Counted from the first letter of the stretch, positions 26,676-35,869 are shown. The stretch is DNA of 49,315 nucleotides from Thiobacillus sp. (GCF_030696885.1 NZ_JAUYRI010000029.1:1-49315), one strand, 5' to 3'. The notes: generated by a model not told the origin, from the letters alone. Program-made: numbers and translations.

Positions 26676-28658
26676 ATGCCGGTGAACATGGGGCCACACA
26701 CAAACTTCGGGAGGGCGACGCGCGCACTGCTGCTGGGCGGTGCCGTAGCCGTGGCCTTACCGCACTTGGCGTGGGCCGCGGTCACCGAAGCCGATTTCCT
26801 CGACGACCTGCCGGTGGTGCTCTCGGTGTCGCGCCTGTCACAGCCGGTGCACGAGGCCCCCGCCGCCGTCACCGTCATCGACCGCGACATGATTCGCGCC
26901 TCGGGCTTTCGCGACATCCCAGACCTGTTGCGCCTGGTGCCCGGCTTCTCGGTTGCGTACACCCGCGACAACACCTGGGCGGTCGGCTATCACGGCATGG
27001 CGGACGCGTTCTCGCGGCGCTTTCAGGTGCTGGTCGACGGGCGTTCGATCTACAGCGCCGCCTATGGTGCTGTCTACTGGGGCGAGCTGCCGCTTTCGAT
27101 CGACGATATCGAGCGCATTGAGGTGGTACGCGGGCCCAATGCGGCAAGCTACGGCGCCAACGCGTTTCTGGCCGTGATCAACATCATTACCAAGGATCCA
27201 GCGCAGACACCGGGTACCTTCGCGTCTGTGCAGGCCGGTGAGCAGGGCATGTCGGGAGTCACGTTCCGCCACGGCGGCGAGCACGGCGATCTGCGTTACC
27301 GCATGACGGTGTCTGCGCAGACGCGTGACCGTTTCGAGACCCACGCACCCAATGGCGCGTCGATCGGCGAAGAGACGCAGACCTATTTCGTCAACGGGCG
27401 GGCGGATTACCGGATTTCGGCGACCGACGAATTCAGCGCACAGTTCGGGCTATCGACAGGGGACTGGCAGGCCGGTTATTCATTGGCGCTTGAAGAGCCG
27501 CCGGCGCAGGAGGTGTCAGCGCAGTACGTTCAACTCAAATATCGTCGTGCCACGGGTGCCGACGACGAATGGATGGTGCAGGCCTACTTCAGCCGCAACG
27601 CCCTGGATGCGCCGCACGTGACGCCTCTCGTTCCCCCGCTGGTACCTTTACCAACGTCATTGCTGCTCGATGCCGGGGGCGATCTCGTGCAAACCCGTGC
27701 CAATGTCGAATTGCAGGTGAACCAGCGCGTGGCGCCCTCCTGGCGGATGGCGTGGGGCGCCGAGTTGCGGCAGGAAACGGTGAAATCGAAGCGCTATTTC
27801 GACACCGACGAGCCACTCGAGGGCATGCTCGGGCGTGTCCACGCCAATCTGGAGTGGCGCGCGCGCCCCGACCTGCTGGTGCAGGGCGGCGCGATGCTGG
27901 AGCACCATCACTTTACCGGCACCGACATATCGCCGCGTGTCGCCGTCAACTACACCCTGGCCAAAGGCCACACGATGCGTCTGAATGTATCCCAGGCCTA
28001 TCGTTCGCCCACCTTCTTTGAACAGAAGGGCAACCTGACCTACTACACCACTGCCGGTGCGCAGGTCGCGCGACTGTTTGTACCCTCGGACCCGCTGCGG
28101 CCCGAGCGCATTCTGTCGCGCGAAATCGGCTACGTCGGCCAGTACCCGGCGTTCCACCTTCAGCTCGATGCAAGGCTGTTTCGTGACACCGTGTACGACT
28201 ACATCAACAACGACGGCACGCCTAACCAGTTCGACAACCGGGGTGATTTCACGGTGCGAGGCGGCGATCTGCAGCTGAACTGGCAGCCCGTTTCCGGGCT
28301 GCGGCTGTCGGCGCAGTTCGCACGTGCCTTTATCGACGCGGCCGCGGCCATTGATAAGGATCTGCCCCAATCCACGCCGCGCAACAATTTCAGCCTGCTG
28401 GCGCGCTATGAGCTGGGGCAGGGCTGGACCGCGAGCGCAGGGGTATATCGCTCGGGGCGGATGAAATGGCTGTCGGATGGCGATGTCACTCAGGCGTTTA
28501 CCCGCTGGGACGCTCGCCTCGCGCGGCGCTGGGACTGGCAGGGGCATGAAGTCGAGGCCGCGTTGGTCGGGCAGAACCTGGGCGAGGACTACGAGGAATT
28601 TCGCAATACCAATATTTTCAGCCAGCGCGTCTACGGCAGCCTCAGTATTGGCTGGTAA
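26676..28658 (+). CDS. TonB-dependent outer-membrane receptor, copy 1
   Basis: This is a 22-strand beta-barrel receptor with a plug domain, for TonB-energised uptake; the substrate is unknown. A signal peptide ends around HLAWA. DDLPVVLSVSRL is TonB-box-like. The plug (about residues 40-180) has GFRDIPDLLRLVPGFSVAY, VLVDGRSIYSAAYG and IERIEVVRGPNAASYGANA. The barrel has YRSPTFFEQKGN and ends in Trp. The start is uncertain. ATG 26646 has no ribosome site, and comparison with copy 2 shows an indel that suggests the segment after it is leader. ATG 26676 gives 660 residues. No ABC transporter, TonB or regulator is linked. Confidence 0.85.
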   Translation: MPVNMGPHTNFGRATRALLLGGAVAVALPHLAWAAVTEADFLDDLPVVLSVSRLSQPVHEAPAAVTVIDRDMIRASGFRDIPDLLRLVPGFSVAYTRDNTWAVGYHGMADAFSRRFQVLVDGRSIYSAAYGAVYWGELPLSIDDIERIEVVRGPNAASYGANAFLAVINIITKDPAQTPGTFASVQAGEQGMSGVTFRHGGEHGDLRYRMTVSAQTRDRFETHAPNGASIGEETQTYFVNGRADYRISATDEFSAQFGLSTGDWQAGYSLALEEPPAQEVSAQYVQLKYRRATGADDEWMVQAYFSRNALDAPHVTPLVPPLVPLPTSLLLDAGGDLVQTRANVELQVNQRVAPSWRMAWGAELRQETVKSKRYFDTDEPLEGMLGRVHANLEWRARPDLLVQGGAMLEHHHFTGTDISPRVAVNYTLAKGHTMRLNVSQAYRSPTFFEQKGNLTYYTTAGAQVARLFVPSDPLRPERILSREIGYVGQYPAFHLQLDARLFRDTVYDYINNDGTPNQFDNRGDFTVRGGDLQLNWQPVSGLRLSAQFARAFIDAAAAIDKDLPQSTPRNNFSLLARYELGQGWTASAGVYRSGRMKWLSDGDVTQAFTRWDARLARRWDWQGHEVEAALVGQNLGEDYEEFRNTNIFSQRVYGSLSIGW

Positions 28659-28722
28659 CGGGGCGCGTATGAGCGAAGACGAAGTGTCCGTCTGCGTCTG
28701 CTTACAGACTCGGCGGCAGGGG

Positions 28723-28764
28723 GCCGCAATTCAAGTTCGTGGGCCGTTCTGCCGCAATTCAAGT
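28723..28764. repeat. Direct repeat between the two receptor genes
   Basis: GCCGCAATTCAAGT occurs exactly at 28723-28736 and 28751-28764, 28 bases apart, in the 120-base gap before copy 2. The spacing near three helical turns is compatible with a dimeric or tandem-bound regulator. Function is unknown. Confidence 0.6.
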
Positions 28765-28790
28765 GTCGACATCAAACTATGCGGAGTAAG

Positions 28791-28809
28791 GCCGGCGCGC
28801 AGCGCCGGC
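28791..28809. promoter_or_regulatory. Hairpin at the start region of receptor copy 2
   Basis: GCCGGCGC, loop GCA, GCGCCGGC is an 8-base perfect stem. It lies just before ATG 28815 and inside the frame if translation starts at 28779. It could control translation. Confidence 0.5.
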
Positions 28810-28814
28810 ATGTA

Positions 28815-30845
28815 ATGATCGTGCGCCGCACCCCACCAACGATGCTCCACGTCGTGCCGATGGCGCTCCTGCTGGGCGGTCTGCTTGCAGGGTCCGGGCG
28901 GGCCATGGCCCAGGTCACCGAATCCGACTTTCTCGACGAGCTACCGGTGGTGCTGTCGGTGTCGCGCCTGTCGCAGCCGGTGCACGAGGCCCCAGCCGCC
29001 GTCACCATCATCGACCACGAGATGATCCGCACCTCGGGCTTCCGCGATATCCCCGAGCTGCTGCGCTTGGTGCCCGGCTTCTCCGTGGCTTATACCCGCA
29101 AAAACACCTGGACGGCCGGCTACCATGGCCTGGGCGATGCGTACTCGCGGCGATTCCAGGTGCTGGTGGACGGCCGCTCAATCTACAGCCCGCACTACGG
29201 TGCGGTGTACTGGACCGACCTGCCTCTGGCCATCGACGACATCGAACGCATCGAAGTAGTACGCGGCCCCAACGCCGCGATCTACGGTGCGAACGCCTTT
29301 GTCGCCGTCATCAACATCATCACCAAGACCGCGGCCCAAGTGCCGGGCGCACTCGTCTCGCTGCAGGCCGGCGAGCAGGATATGCGCGGGCTGACCGTGC
29401 GCCACGGCGGCGGCGACGCGGACTTGCGTTACCGGCTGACCGCGTCCGTGCAGCAGCGGGACCGCTTCGAGCAGGATGTGACGTTCAAATCGGTTGCGAG
29501 TGGCGATAACGGGCGCTATTTCGAGGCCACCCAGACCTACTTCGTCAACGGGCGTCTGGACCGCCAGCTTGCGCCGGATTCCGACCTGATGGCGCAGTTC
29601 GGCGTGTCGAGCGGCGACTGGCGCGCCGGTCGGCAGGCCGCCAATCCGCTCGCCGTACTCGAACCCACGGAGCAGGATTCGCGTGCGTTCTATCTGCAGC
29701 TCGCCTATCACAAAGTGGAATCGCCGCAGCGCGAATGGCGCGTGCAGGCCTACCATGCGCAGAACCGTTTCGACGCCGACACGCAGGCGGACCTGACGGG
29801 GCTGGGTGCGGGCCTGGTGACGGTGGATCAATACCTGATGCAGACCCGCAGCAACCTCGAAGTGCAGGTAAACGAGCAGTGGACACCGCATCTGCGCGGG
29901 GTGTGGGGCGGCGAAGTGCGGCAGGAGACGGTCAAAAGTCCGCAAAACTACAATTCCGGCAAGACCGTGCGCGGCGAGCTTGCACGCGCATTCGGCAACC
30001 TGGAATGGCGGCTCAATGAACACGTGCTGCTACAGGGTGGCGCCATGCTGGAGCACCATTTCTACACCGGCGCCGACGTTTCGCCGCGGGCCGCGGTCAA
30101 TTTCACCCTGGCGCCGGGACACGTCATCCGGCTGGGCGTCTCGCGCGCGTACCGGTCGCCGACTTTCTTCGAGGAAGAAGGCAATCAGGTTTTTGTGCTG
30201 CAATCCGGCGCCGTCGTCGATAGCGAAACGGTGCCATCGGAAGGACTGGAGCCGGAGCGCGTTGTGTCGCGCGAGATCGGCTACGTCGGCAACTGGCGCG
30301 CCCTGCATCTTGAGCTGGACATGCGGCTTTATCGCGACAGAATCACCGACTTCATCGGCCAGATCCGGGCGCCGGACGAGGCCACCTACAAGCCGAAGGT
30401 GTTTACGTTCGACAATATCGGCACGATCGACTCCCAAGGTGGGGAAATCCAGCTGCGCTGGCGGCCTACGCAGTTGCTCGACGTAAGTGCGCACTTTGCC
30501 CGGGTCTTCCTGCGCGCTGACACCTCGCGAGAAAACTACAATGAGGATATTCCGCAGTCGGCTCCGCGCAACAATTGGGGAATGCTCGCCAGCTACCGCC
30601 TGGCCAGCGGCTGGGAGACGAGCCTGGGCGTGTGGCGCACCGACGCGATGAAATGGCTGACCGAAGGTGATCTGACCGAGGCCTACACCCGGGTCGACCT
30701 GCGCCTGGCGCGGCGCTGGAAATGGCAGGGCTACGACCTCGATGCCGCGCTGGTTGGGCAGAACCTGGGGAACGATTACCAGGAATTCCGTGATACCAAC
30801 GTCTTCAGCCGGCGCGTCTACGGCAGTCTCAGCGTCGCCTGGTAG
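28815..30845 (+). CDS. TonB-dependent outer-membrane receptor, copy 2
   Basis: This is a paralogue of the gene before it. A signal peptide (ending RAMAQ) is followed by TESDFLDELPVVLSVSRL, then a plug almost identical in places to copy 1 (LSQPVHEAPAAVT, GFRDIPELLRLVPGFSVAYTR). The barrel diverges more and is longer, and the protein ends in Trp. ATG 28815 gives 676 residues; ATG 28779 would add 12. Over 61 bases in the plug the two genes differ at only three positions, so the duplication is fairly recent or maintained by gene conversion. The substrates may differ, since barrel loops differ. Confidence 0.85.
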   Translation: MIVRRTPPTMLHVVPMALLLGGLLAGSGRAMAQVTESDFLDELPVVLSVSRLSQPVHEAPAAVTIIDHEMIRTSGFRDIPELLRLVPGFSVAYTRKNTWTAGYHGLGDAYSRRFQVLVDGRSIYSPHYGAVYWTDLPLAIDDIERIEVVRGPNAAIYGANAFVAVINIITKTAAQVPGALVSLQAGEQDMRGLTVRHGGGDADLRYRLTASVQQRDRFEQDVTFKSVASGDNGRYFEATQTYFVNGRLDRQLAPDSDLMAQFGVSSGDWRAGRQAANPLAVLEPTEQDSRAFYLQLAYHKVESPQREWRVQAYHAQNRFDADTQADLTGLGAGLVTVDQYLMQTRSNLEVQVNEQWTPHLRGVWGGEVRQETVKSPQNYNSGKTVRGELARAFGNLEWRLNEHVLLQGGAMLEHHFYTGADVSPRAAVNFTLAPGHVIRLGVSRAYRSPTFFEEEGNQVFVLQSGAVVDSETVPSEGLEPERVVSREIGYVGNWRALHLELDMRLYRDRITDFIGQIRAPDEATYKPKVFTFDNIGTIDSQGGEIQLRWRPTQLLDVSAHFARVFLRADTSRENYNEDIPQSAPRNNWGMLASYRLASGWETSLGVWRTDAMKWLTEGDLTEAYTRVDLRLARRWKWQGYDLDAALVGQNLGNDYQEFRDTNVFSRRVYGSLSVAW

Positions 30846-30915
30846 GGGCCTTGAAACCGGGGCCGCTCGGCGCCAGATTCCCGGTGCGCCCGTGGGCATT
30901 TGTGCCCGCAAAGGT

Positions 30916-30921
30916 TATAAT
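30916..30921 (+). promoter_or_regulatory. Possible -10 element for fmdB
   Basis: A perfect TATAAT in GGTTATAATCCC lies 31 bases before the fmdB start. No good -35 is seen at 16-18 bases, so strength is uncertain. Confidence 0.4.
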
Positions 30922-30952
30922 CCCGTAACTTATTGATTTATCGGAGCGAACC

Positions 30953-31210
30953 ATGCCGATTTATGCCTACAAATGTGCGTCCTGCGGCCATGCCCAAGAC
31001 GAAATGCAGAAAGTGTCCGATACGCCGCTCTCGGTGTGCCCGGCGTGCGGCAAGGCCGAGTACGCCAAGCAGCTGACGGCGCCCGGCTTTGCCCTGAAAG
31101 GCACCGGCTGGTACGCCACCGACTTCAAGGGGGGCGCGAAGCCGGCCGAGGCCAAGCCTGACGCGCCGTCGCCCGCCTGCGGCACGGGCGCCTGTCCGGC
31201 CTGCCCCTGA
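30953..31210 (+). CDS. FmdB-family zinc ribbon protein
   Basis: This is an 85-residue small regulatory-type protein. The N-terminal MPIYAYKCASCGHAQDEMQ and SVCPACGKAEY form a CxxC...CxxC zinc ribbon typical of the FmdB/putative regulatory protein family. The C-terminal tail, rich in Ala, Pro and Lys, carries four more cysteines (ACGTGACPACP has three). The function of the family is not established. It lies before aspS, a recurring neighbour in betaproteobacteria. A terminator follows, separating it from aspS. Confidence 0.82.
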   Translation: MPIYAYKCASCGHAQDEMQKVSDTPLSVCPACGKAEYAKQLTAPGFALKGTGWYATDFKGGAKPAEAKPDAPSPACGTGACPACP

Positions 31211-31228
31211 GGACCGCGACATGACGGG

Positions 31229-31262
31229 GAAGCGGGCGGTGTAAGCCGTCCGCTTCTTTGTT
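31229..31262 (+). terminator. Terminator after fmdB
   Basis: GAAGCGGGCGG pairs with CCGTCCGCTTC (one G-T pair) around TGTAAG, followed by TTTGTTT. It makes fmdB a likely separate unit from aspS. Confidence 0.7.
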
Positions 31263-31335
31263 TCCGCTGCAAGCACACCGTTTTGATGGACGCCGCCGCG
31301 AATCAGGCGCGTCCCCGTAATTGATTAGGAAGACC

Positions 31336-33129
31336 ATGCGTACTCATTACTGCGGTGCCGTCACCGCCGCCGACATCGGCAACACCGTGACCCTGTGCGG
31401 CTGGGCCCATCGCCGGCGCGACCACGGCGGCGTCATCTTCATCGACCTGCGTGATCGCGAGGGCATGATGCAGGTGGTGATCGACCCCGACACCCCGGAG
31501 GCCTTCAAGCTGGCCGAGGACGTGCGTTCCGAGTTCGTGCTGAAGATCGAAGGCCTGGTGCGGCCGCGCCCCGCCGGGACCGAGAACCCCAACATGGCGA
31601 CCGGCATGGTCGAGATGCTGACCAAAAAGCTGGAAGTGCTGAACCCCTCGCTGACGCCGCCGTTCCAGATCGACGACGACACCATCAACGAGAACATCCG
31701 CCTGCAGTACCGCTACCTCGACCTGCGTCGCGAGCCGATGCAGAAGAACCTGCGCCTGCGCTATCGCGTGTCGAAACTGATGCGCGATTATCTCGATGGG
31801 CACGGCTTCATGGAAGTCGAGACGCCGATGCTGACGCGTTCCACGCCGGAAGGCGCGCGCGATTATCTGGTTCCTTCACGCGTGCACGACGGCATGTTCT
31901 ACGCGCTGCCGCAGTCGCCGCAGCTCTTTAAACAATTACTCATGGTGTCCGGCGTCGACCGCTATTTTCAGATCACCAAATGCTTCCGCGACGAAGACCT
32001 GCGCGCCGATCGCCAGCCCGAGTTCACGCAGGTGGATTTGGAAACCTCGTTCATGGACGAAGAAGCAATCATGAACCTGGTCGAGGGCATGATCCGCGAC
32101 ATGATGCAGAAGGCGCAGGGCATCGAATTGCCCGCCGCGTTCCAGCGCATGACCTACGCCGAGGCAATGAACAAATACGGCTCCGACAAGCCCGACATGC
32201 GGGTGACACTGGAAATCGTCGACGTCGGCGACGTGATGAAAGACGTCGCATTCAAGGTCTTCTCCGGCCCGGCCAACGATCCGAAAGGCCGCGTCGCCGC
32301 GCTGCGCATCCCCGGCGGCGCCAGCCTCTCCCGCGGCGAGATCGACGGCTACACCGAGTTCGTGAAAATCTACGGCGCCAAGGGCCTGGCCTACATCAAG
32401 GTCAACGACATCACGCAGCTGAACGAAGCCGGGCTGCAGTCGCCCATCGTCAAGAACCTCTCCGAAGCTTCGCTCGCCGCGGTGATCGAACGTACCGGCG
32501 CGCAAAACGGCGACCTGATTTTCTTCGGGGCTGATCGAGCAAAAGTGGTCAACGACGCGCTCGGCGCGCTGCGCCTGAAAATCGGCCACGAGAAGGGCCA
32601 TGTCGACGGCCGCGCCTGGGCGCCGCTGTGGGTGGTCGACTTCCCGATGTTCGAATACAACGAGGACGAGAACCGCTGGGACGCGCTGCACCATCCCTTC
32701 ACCGCGCCCAAGGACGGCCACGAAGACTGGCTCGCGACCGATCCCGGAAAGTGCCTATCGAAGGCCTACGACATGGTGCTGAATGGCTGGGAAGTCGGCG
32801 GCGGCTCGGTGCGTATCCACCAGCAGAACGTGCAGGAGAAGGTGTTTTCTGCCTTGAACATCGGCGAGGAGGAACGCCGCGAGAAATTCGGCTTCCTGCT
32901 CGACGCCCTGCAGTACGGCGCACCGCCGCACGGTGGCCTGGCGTTTGGCCTCGATCGCCTGGTCACGCTAATGACCGGCGCCGAGTCGATCCGCGACGTC
33001 ATCGCCTTCCCCAAAACCCAGCGCGCCTCCTGCCTGATGACCAACGCGCCCAACGTGGTCGACGACAAGCAGCTGCGCGAACTGCATATCCGTTTGCGCA
33101 ACACGCCGGCGGCAGACAAGGCGGCTTGA
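31336..33129 (+). CDS. aspS: Aspartyl-tRNA synthetase, probably non-discriminating (Asp/Asn)
   Basis: This class II synthetase of 597 residues has an OB anticodon domain (residues 1-105), catalytic motifs (motif 2 [16 protein letters not shown]; motif 3 [10 protein letters not shown]) and the bacterial insertion domain. His30 ([10 protein letters not shown]) and Gly81 ([10 protein letters not shown]) match the His31 and Gly82 linked to relaxed tRNA recognition in Pseudomonas aeruginosa AspRS. It therefore probably charges both tRNA-Asp and tRNA-Asn, with GatCAB amidating the latter; no asnS or gat gene is in the window. The start ATG 31336 follows AGGAAG. It leads an operon with four genes after it. 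Confidence 0.95.
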   Translation: MRTHYCGAVTAADIGNTVTLCGWAHRRRDHGGVIFIDLRDREGMMQVVIDPDTPEAFKLAEDVRSEFVLKIEGLVRPRPAGTENPNMATGMVEMLTKKLEVLNPSLTPPFQIDDDTINENIRLQYRYLDLRREPMQKNLRLRYRVSKLMRDYLDGHGFMEVETPMLTRSTPEGARDYLVPSRVHDGMFYALPQSPQLFKQLLMVSGVDRYFQITKCFRDEDLRADRQPEFTQVDLETSFMDEEAIMNLVEGMIRDMMQKAQGIELPAAFQRMTYAEAMNKYGSDKPDMRVTLEIVDVGDVMKDVAFKVFSGPANDPKGRVAALRIPGGASLSRGEIDGYTEFVKIYGAKGLAYIKVNDITQLNEAGLQSPIVKNLSEASLAAVIERTGAQNGDLIFFGADRAKVVNDALGALRLKIGHEKGHVDGRAWAPLWVVDFPMFEYNEDENRWDALHHPFTAPKDGHEDWLATDPGKCLSKAYDMVLNGWEVGGGSVRIHQQNVQEKVFSALNIGEEERREKFGFLLDALQYGAPPHGGLAFGLDRLVTLMTGAESIRDVIAFPKTQRASCLMTNAPNVVDDKQLRELHIRLRNTPAADKAA

Positions 33130-33143
33130 TCAAGGGTTTTGAA

Positions 33144-33449
33144 ATGAAGTTCGCCGACACCCTGAAGACCCTGCCGGAGTTCGCCGGCGAAAAACTGGTG
33201 CTGACCGACGCCGCCGGCGTCGAGGTGGCGACCATCGCCAACGCGCCCGGCACCGCCGGGTCGTTCCGGGTGTATGCTCATCTCGCGCAGCAATACGGCG
33301 CGATCAACGTCGAGGCCGCCGCCGAGGGGCTGGCGATTTTCGCCGAGCACACCGAAGACGCGAGCATGCACCCCGGCAAGCATCCCAATATCGACCGCCT
33401 GATCGCGATCATGACCACGGGCAGCCCGCTCAACGCCCGCATCGCGTGA
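33144..33449 (+). CDS. DUF2322-like small protein
   Basis: This 101-residue soluble protein begins MKFADTLKTLPEFAGEKL and has VYAHLAQQYGAINVEAAAEG and the striking AEHTEDASMHPGKHPNIDRL, which I recognise from the uncharacterised DUF2322 family. No membrane segment or known catalytic motif is visible; the conserved His/Asp/Lys cluster could be a binding site. It lies 14 bases after aspS and overlaps nudB by four bases (GTGA), so it is expressed with both. The family match is from memory. Confidence 0.65.
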   Translation: MKFADTLKTLPEFAGEKLVLTDAAGVEVATIANAPGTAGSFRVYAHLAQQYGAINVEAAAEGLAIFAEHTEDASMHPGKHPNIDRLIAIMTTGSPLNARIA

Positions 33450-33886
33450 CCCCCCACAAGCTTCCGGTTTCCGTGCTGGTGGTGATCCACACGGCAGACG
33501 GCCAGGTGTTGCTGATGGAGCGTGCCGATGCGCCGGGCTTCTGGCAGTCGGTCACTGGCTCGCAGGATGCTGGCGAAACGCTCGAACAGACCGCGATCCG
33601 CGAAGTGCGCGAAGAGACCGGGCTCGACGCCACGGCCTTCGTACTGACGCCGTGGGACATCGAAACCCGTTTCGAAATCTACGAACGCTGGCGCCATCGC
33701 TATGCGCCCGGCGTCACCCACAACACCGAGCACGTGTTCGGCCTGCAACTCCCCGCGCCGCAGCCGGTCATACTCGCGCCGCGCGAGCACCTTCGCTACG
33801 AATGGCTGCCGTGGGAAACCGCGGCCGAACGGTGCTTTTCACCCAGCAATGCAGCGGCCATCCGGCTGCTTCCCGCACGCATATAA
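33446..33886 (+). CDS. nudB: Dihydroneopterin triphosphate diphosphatase (Nudix)
   Basis: NudB removes pyrophosphate from dihydroneopterin triphosphate in folate synthesis. The 146-residue protein has the Nudix box GSQDAGETLEQTAIREVREE plus TGL (about residues 38-60) and the NudB-like WQSVTGSQD and IYERWRHRYAPGVTHNTEH. It starts with GTG in the stop codon of the gene before it. The aspS-nudB link also occurs in E. coli, where nudB is next to aspS. Confidence 0.85.
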   Translation: MTPHKLPVSVLVVIHTADGQVLLMERADAPGFWQSVTGSQDAGETLEQTAIREVREETGLDATAFVLTPWDIETRFEIYERWRHRYAPGVTHNTEHVFGLQLPAPQPVILAPREHLRYEWLPWETAAERCFSPSNAAAIRLLPARI

Positions 33887-33893
33887 TGATCCG

Positions 33894-34646
33894 ATGAGCT
33901 CTCCGCTGCACGTCGCCAGTTACAACATCCATAAAGGCCTGTCGCAATTCAACCGGCGGCTGACCGTGCACGAACTGCGCGACCGCCTCGGCACGCTGGG
34001 CACCGACATCGTCTTCCTGCAGGAAGTGCAGGGCTGCCACGGCCTGCGCGCCAGCCGTTTCCAGCACTGGCCGGGGCGGCCGCAGACCGAGTTCCTGGCG
34101 GGGCATGTCTACACCGATTTCGCCTACGGCAAGAACTGCGTCTACGACACCGGTCACCACGGCAACGCCATCCTGTCGCGCCACAAGATCCTGTCGTGGG
34201 AAAACGAGGACATCTCCTCCCATGCCTACGAGAGCCGCGGCATGCTGCACTGCGAAATCGAGGTGCCGGGCATGGCCACCCCGGTGCACTGCATCAACGT
34301 GCACCTGGCGCTGAACGAAGGCGGACGCAAGCGCCAGCTGGCGATGATTGTCGCGCGCGTGCGGAAGATGGTGCCGGACAATGCGCCGCTGATCCTCGCC
34401 GGCGACTTCAACGACTGGCGGGTGCGTGTCGGCCGCTATTTCGAGGACGAGCTGGGCCTGTCCGAAGTGTTCGAGACGCACCATGGCCGGTCCGCACGCA
34501 GCTACCCGTCCTTCATGCCGATGTTCCAGCTCGACCGCATCTATGTGCGGCGCTTCAACATCGAGGCCGCGCACGTCCACACCGGCAACGCCTGGCACCG
34601 CATTTCCGATCACGCCGCGTTGAGCGCAAAACTCAGCCCGACCTGA
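33894..34646 (+). CDS. ybhP: Endonuclease/exonuclease/phosphatase family protein, YbhP-like
   Basis: This 250-residue EEP-fold phosphodiesterase is likely metal dependent. Motifs are ASYNIHKG (Asn), VFLQEVQG (Glu metal ligand), NVHLALNEGGRKRQ, AGDFNDWR (Asp, Asn) and RISDHAALSA (Asp-His). All catalytic positions are present. E. coli ybhP also precedes clsB, and the same pair is seen here with a one-base overlap. The substrate is unknown; a lipid or phosphodiester role is suggested only by context. ATG 33894 is 7 bases after nudB. Confidence 0.82.
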   Translation: MSSPLHVASYNIHKGLSQFNRRLTVHELRDRLGTLGTDIVFLQEVQGCHGLRASRFQHWPGRPQTEFLAGHVYTDFAYGKNCVYDTGHHGNAILSRHKILSWENEDISSHAYESRGMLHCEIEVPGMATPVHCINVHLALNEGGRKRQLAMIVARVRKMVPDNAPLILAGDFNDWRVRVGRYFEDELGLSEVFETHHGRSARSYPSFMPMFQLDRIYVRRFNIEAAHVHTGNAWHRISDHAALSAKLSPT

Positions 34647-35848
34647 TGGCCGAGCGCAATCGCTGGCGTAGCTTATTTTTCAGCGGCGTCGAGCTGGTTC
34701 CCGGCAACCGCCTGCGGCTGCTGCAAAACGGCGCCGACTTTTTCCCCGCGCTGATTGCCGCCATAGACGCGGCGCAAAGCGAAGTCCATCTCGAAACCTA
34801 TATCTTCAACGCCGACCCCACGGCCGAACGCGTGCGCGACGCGCTCATACACGCCGCGGGCCGCGGCGTGCAGGTGCGGCTGCTGATCGATGGCGTGGGC
34901 TCGGCAGGCACGCTGCCCGCTGACTGGCTGGCAACGCTCCGGGCGGCGGGGGTCAGCGTGCTGTTCTATCGTCCGCTGGTGGGCCGCGGATGGCGCTCCA
35001 ACCCGCGCAGCCTGCGGCGGCTGCACCGCAAGCTGGCGGTCATCGATGCGCGGATCGCTTTCGTCGGCGGCATGAACCTGATCGATGACCGCGAGCCCCT
35101 GCACCTCGACGCGCCCCGGCTCGATTTCAGCGTCGAGGTGCAGGGCCCGCTGCTGGCCAGCATGCATTTCAGCGCCCGTCGCCTGTGGCGGCTGGTTGCC
35201 CTGACGCAGTTGCAGCCCCAGCCCGACCGGCAGCAGGTGCCCATCGAACCCAGCTGGCCTACCGACGGCCACACGCGCGCGGCCTTTGTGGTGCGCGACA
35301 ACTTCGCCCACCGCCGCGATATCGAGCGGGTCTACCTCGCTGCGCTGGCGCTGGCGCGCGACGAAATCTACATTGCCAATGCCTATTTCCTGCCCGGGCG
35401 CCGTTTCCGCACGCTGCTGAAAAAAGCCGCCGCGCGTGGCGTCCAGGTGCACCTGCTGGTGCAGGGCCATACCGACCACCCGTTTTTCCAGACCGCCGCG
35501 CGCGCCCTCTATCGCGACCTGCTCGCCGCCGGTGTCCATCTCTACGAATACCAGGTGAGCGAACTGCACGCCAAGGTCGCCGTGTTCGACGGCCACTGGG
35601 CCACAGTCGGCTCCAGCAATATCGATCCCTTCAGCCTGCTGCTCGCGCGCGAGGCCAACATCGTGGTCGACGATGCGGCATTTGCCCGCGATTTGCAGCA
35701 GCGCCTGCAACTGGCCATCGCCCAGTCCACCCCGCTCGATCCTGCCGACTGGCAGCGCCGCCCCTGGCCGCAGCGCATGCTGTCGTGGCTGGCATATGGT
35801 GGTGTGCGGCTGATGGTGGGGCTGTCCGGGGCGGGGCGCTGGGCGTGA
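34646..35848 (+). CDS. clsB: Cardiolipin synthase B (phospholipase D family)
   Basis: ClsB joins phosphatidyl groups to make cardiolipin, or phosphatidylglycerol, at the inner membrane. The 400-residue protein has two HKD motifs, HRKLAVIDARIAFVGG (about residue 130) and HAKVAVFDGHWATVGSSN (about 310), each HxKx4D. There are no N-terminal membrane helices, which fits ClsB rather than ClsA. A hydrophobic C-terminal stretch (MLSWLAYGGVRLMVGLSGAG) may touch the membrane. Its start overlaps the ybhP stop (TGATG). It is the last gene of the aspS unit and converges with yaiI. Confidence 0.9.
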   Translation: MAERNRWRSLFFSGVELVPGNRLRLLQNGADFFPALIAAIDAAQSEVHLETYIFNADPTAERVRDALIHAAGRGVQVRLLIDGVGSAGTLPADWLATLRAAGVSVLFYRPLVGRGWRSNPRSLRRLHRKLAVIDARIAFVGGMNLIDDREPLHLDAPRLDFSVEVQGPLLASMHFSARRLWRLVALTQLQPQPDRQQVPIEPSWPTDGHTRAAFVVRDNFAHRRDIERVYLAALALARDEIYIANAYFLPGRRFRTLLKKAAARGVQVHLLVQGHTDHPFFQTAARALYRDLLAAGVHLYEYQVSELHAKVAVFDGHWATVGSSNIDPFSLLLAREANIVVDDAAFARDLQQRLQLAIAQSTPLDPADWQRRPWPQRMLSWLAYGGVRLMVGLSGAGRWA

Positions 35849-35869
35849 AGGTGGCGGACGGGCGAGGAT

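Noticed and set aside
33882..33887. TATAAT at the end of nudB as a promoter for ybhP
   Set aside because: There is no -35-like hexamer at 16-18 bases, and the genes are coupled by 7-base and 1-base junctions, so a separate promoter is not supported.
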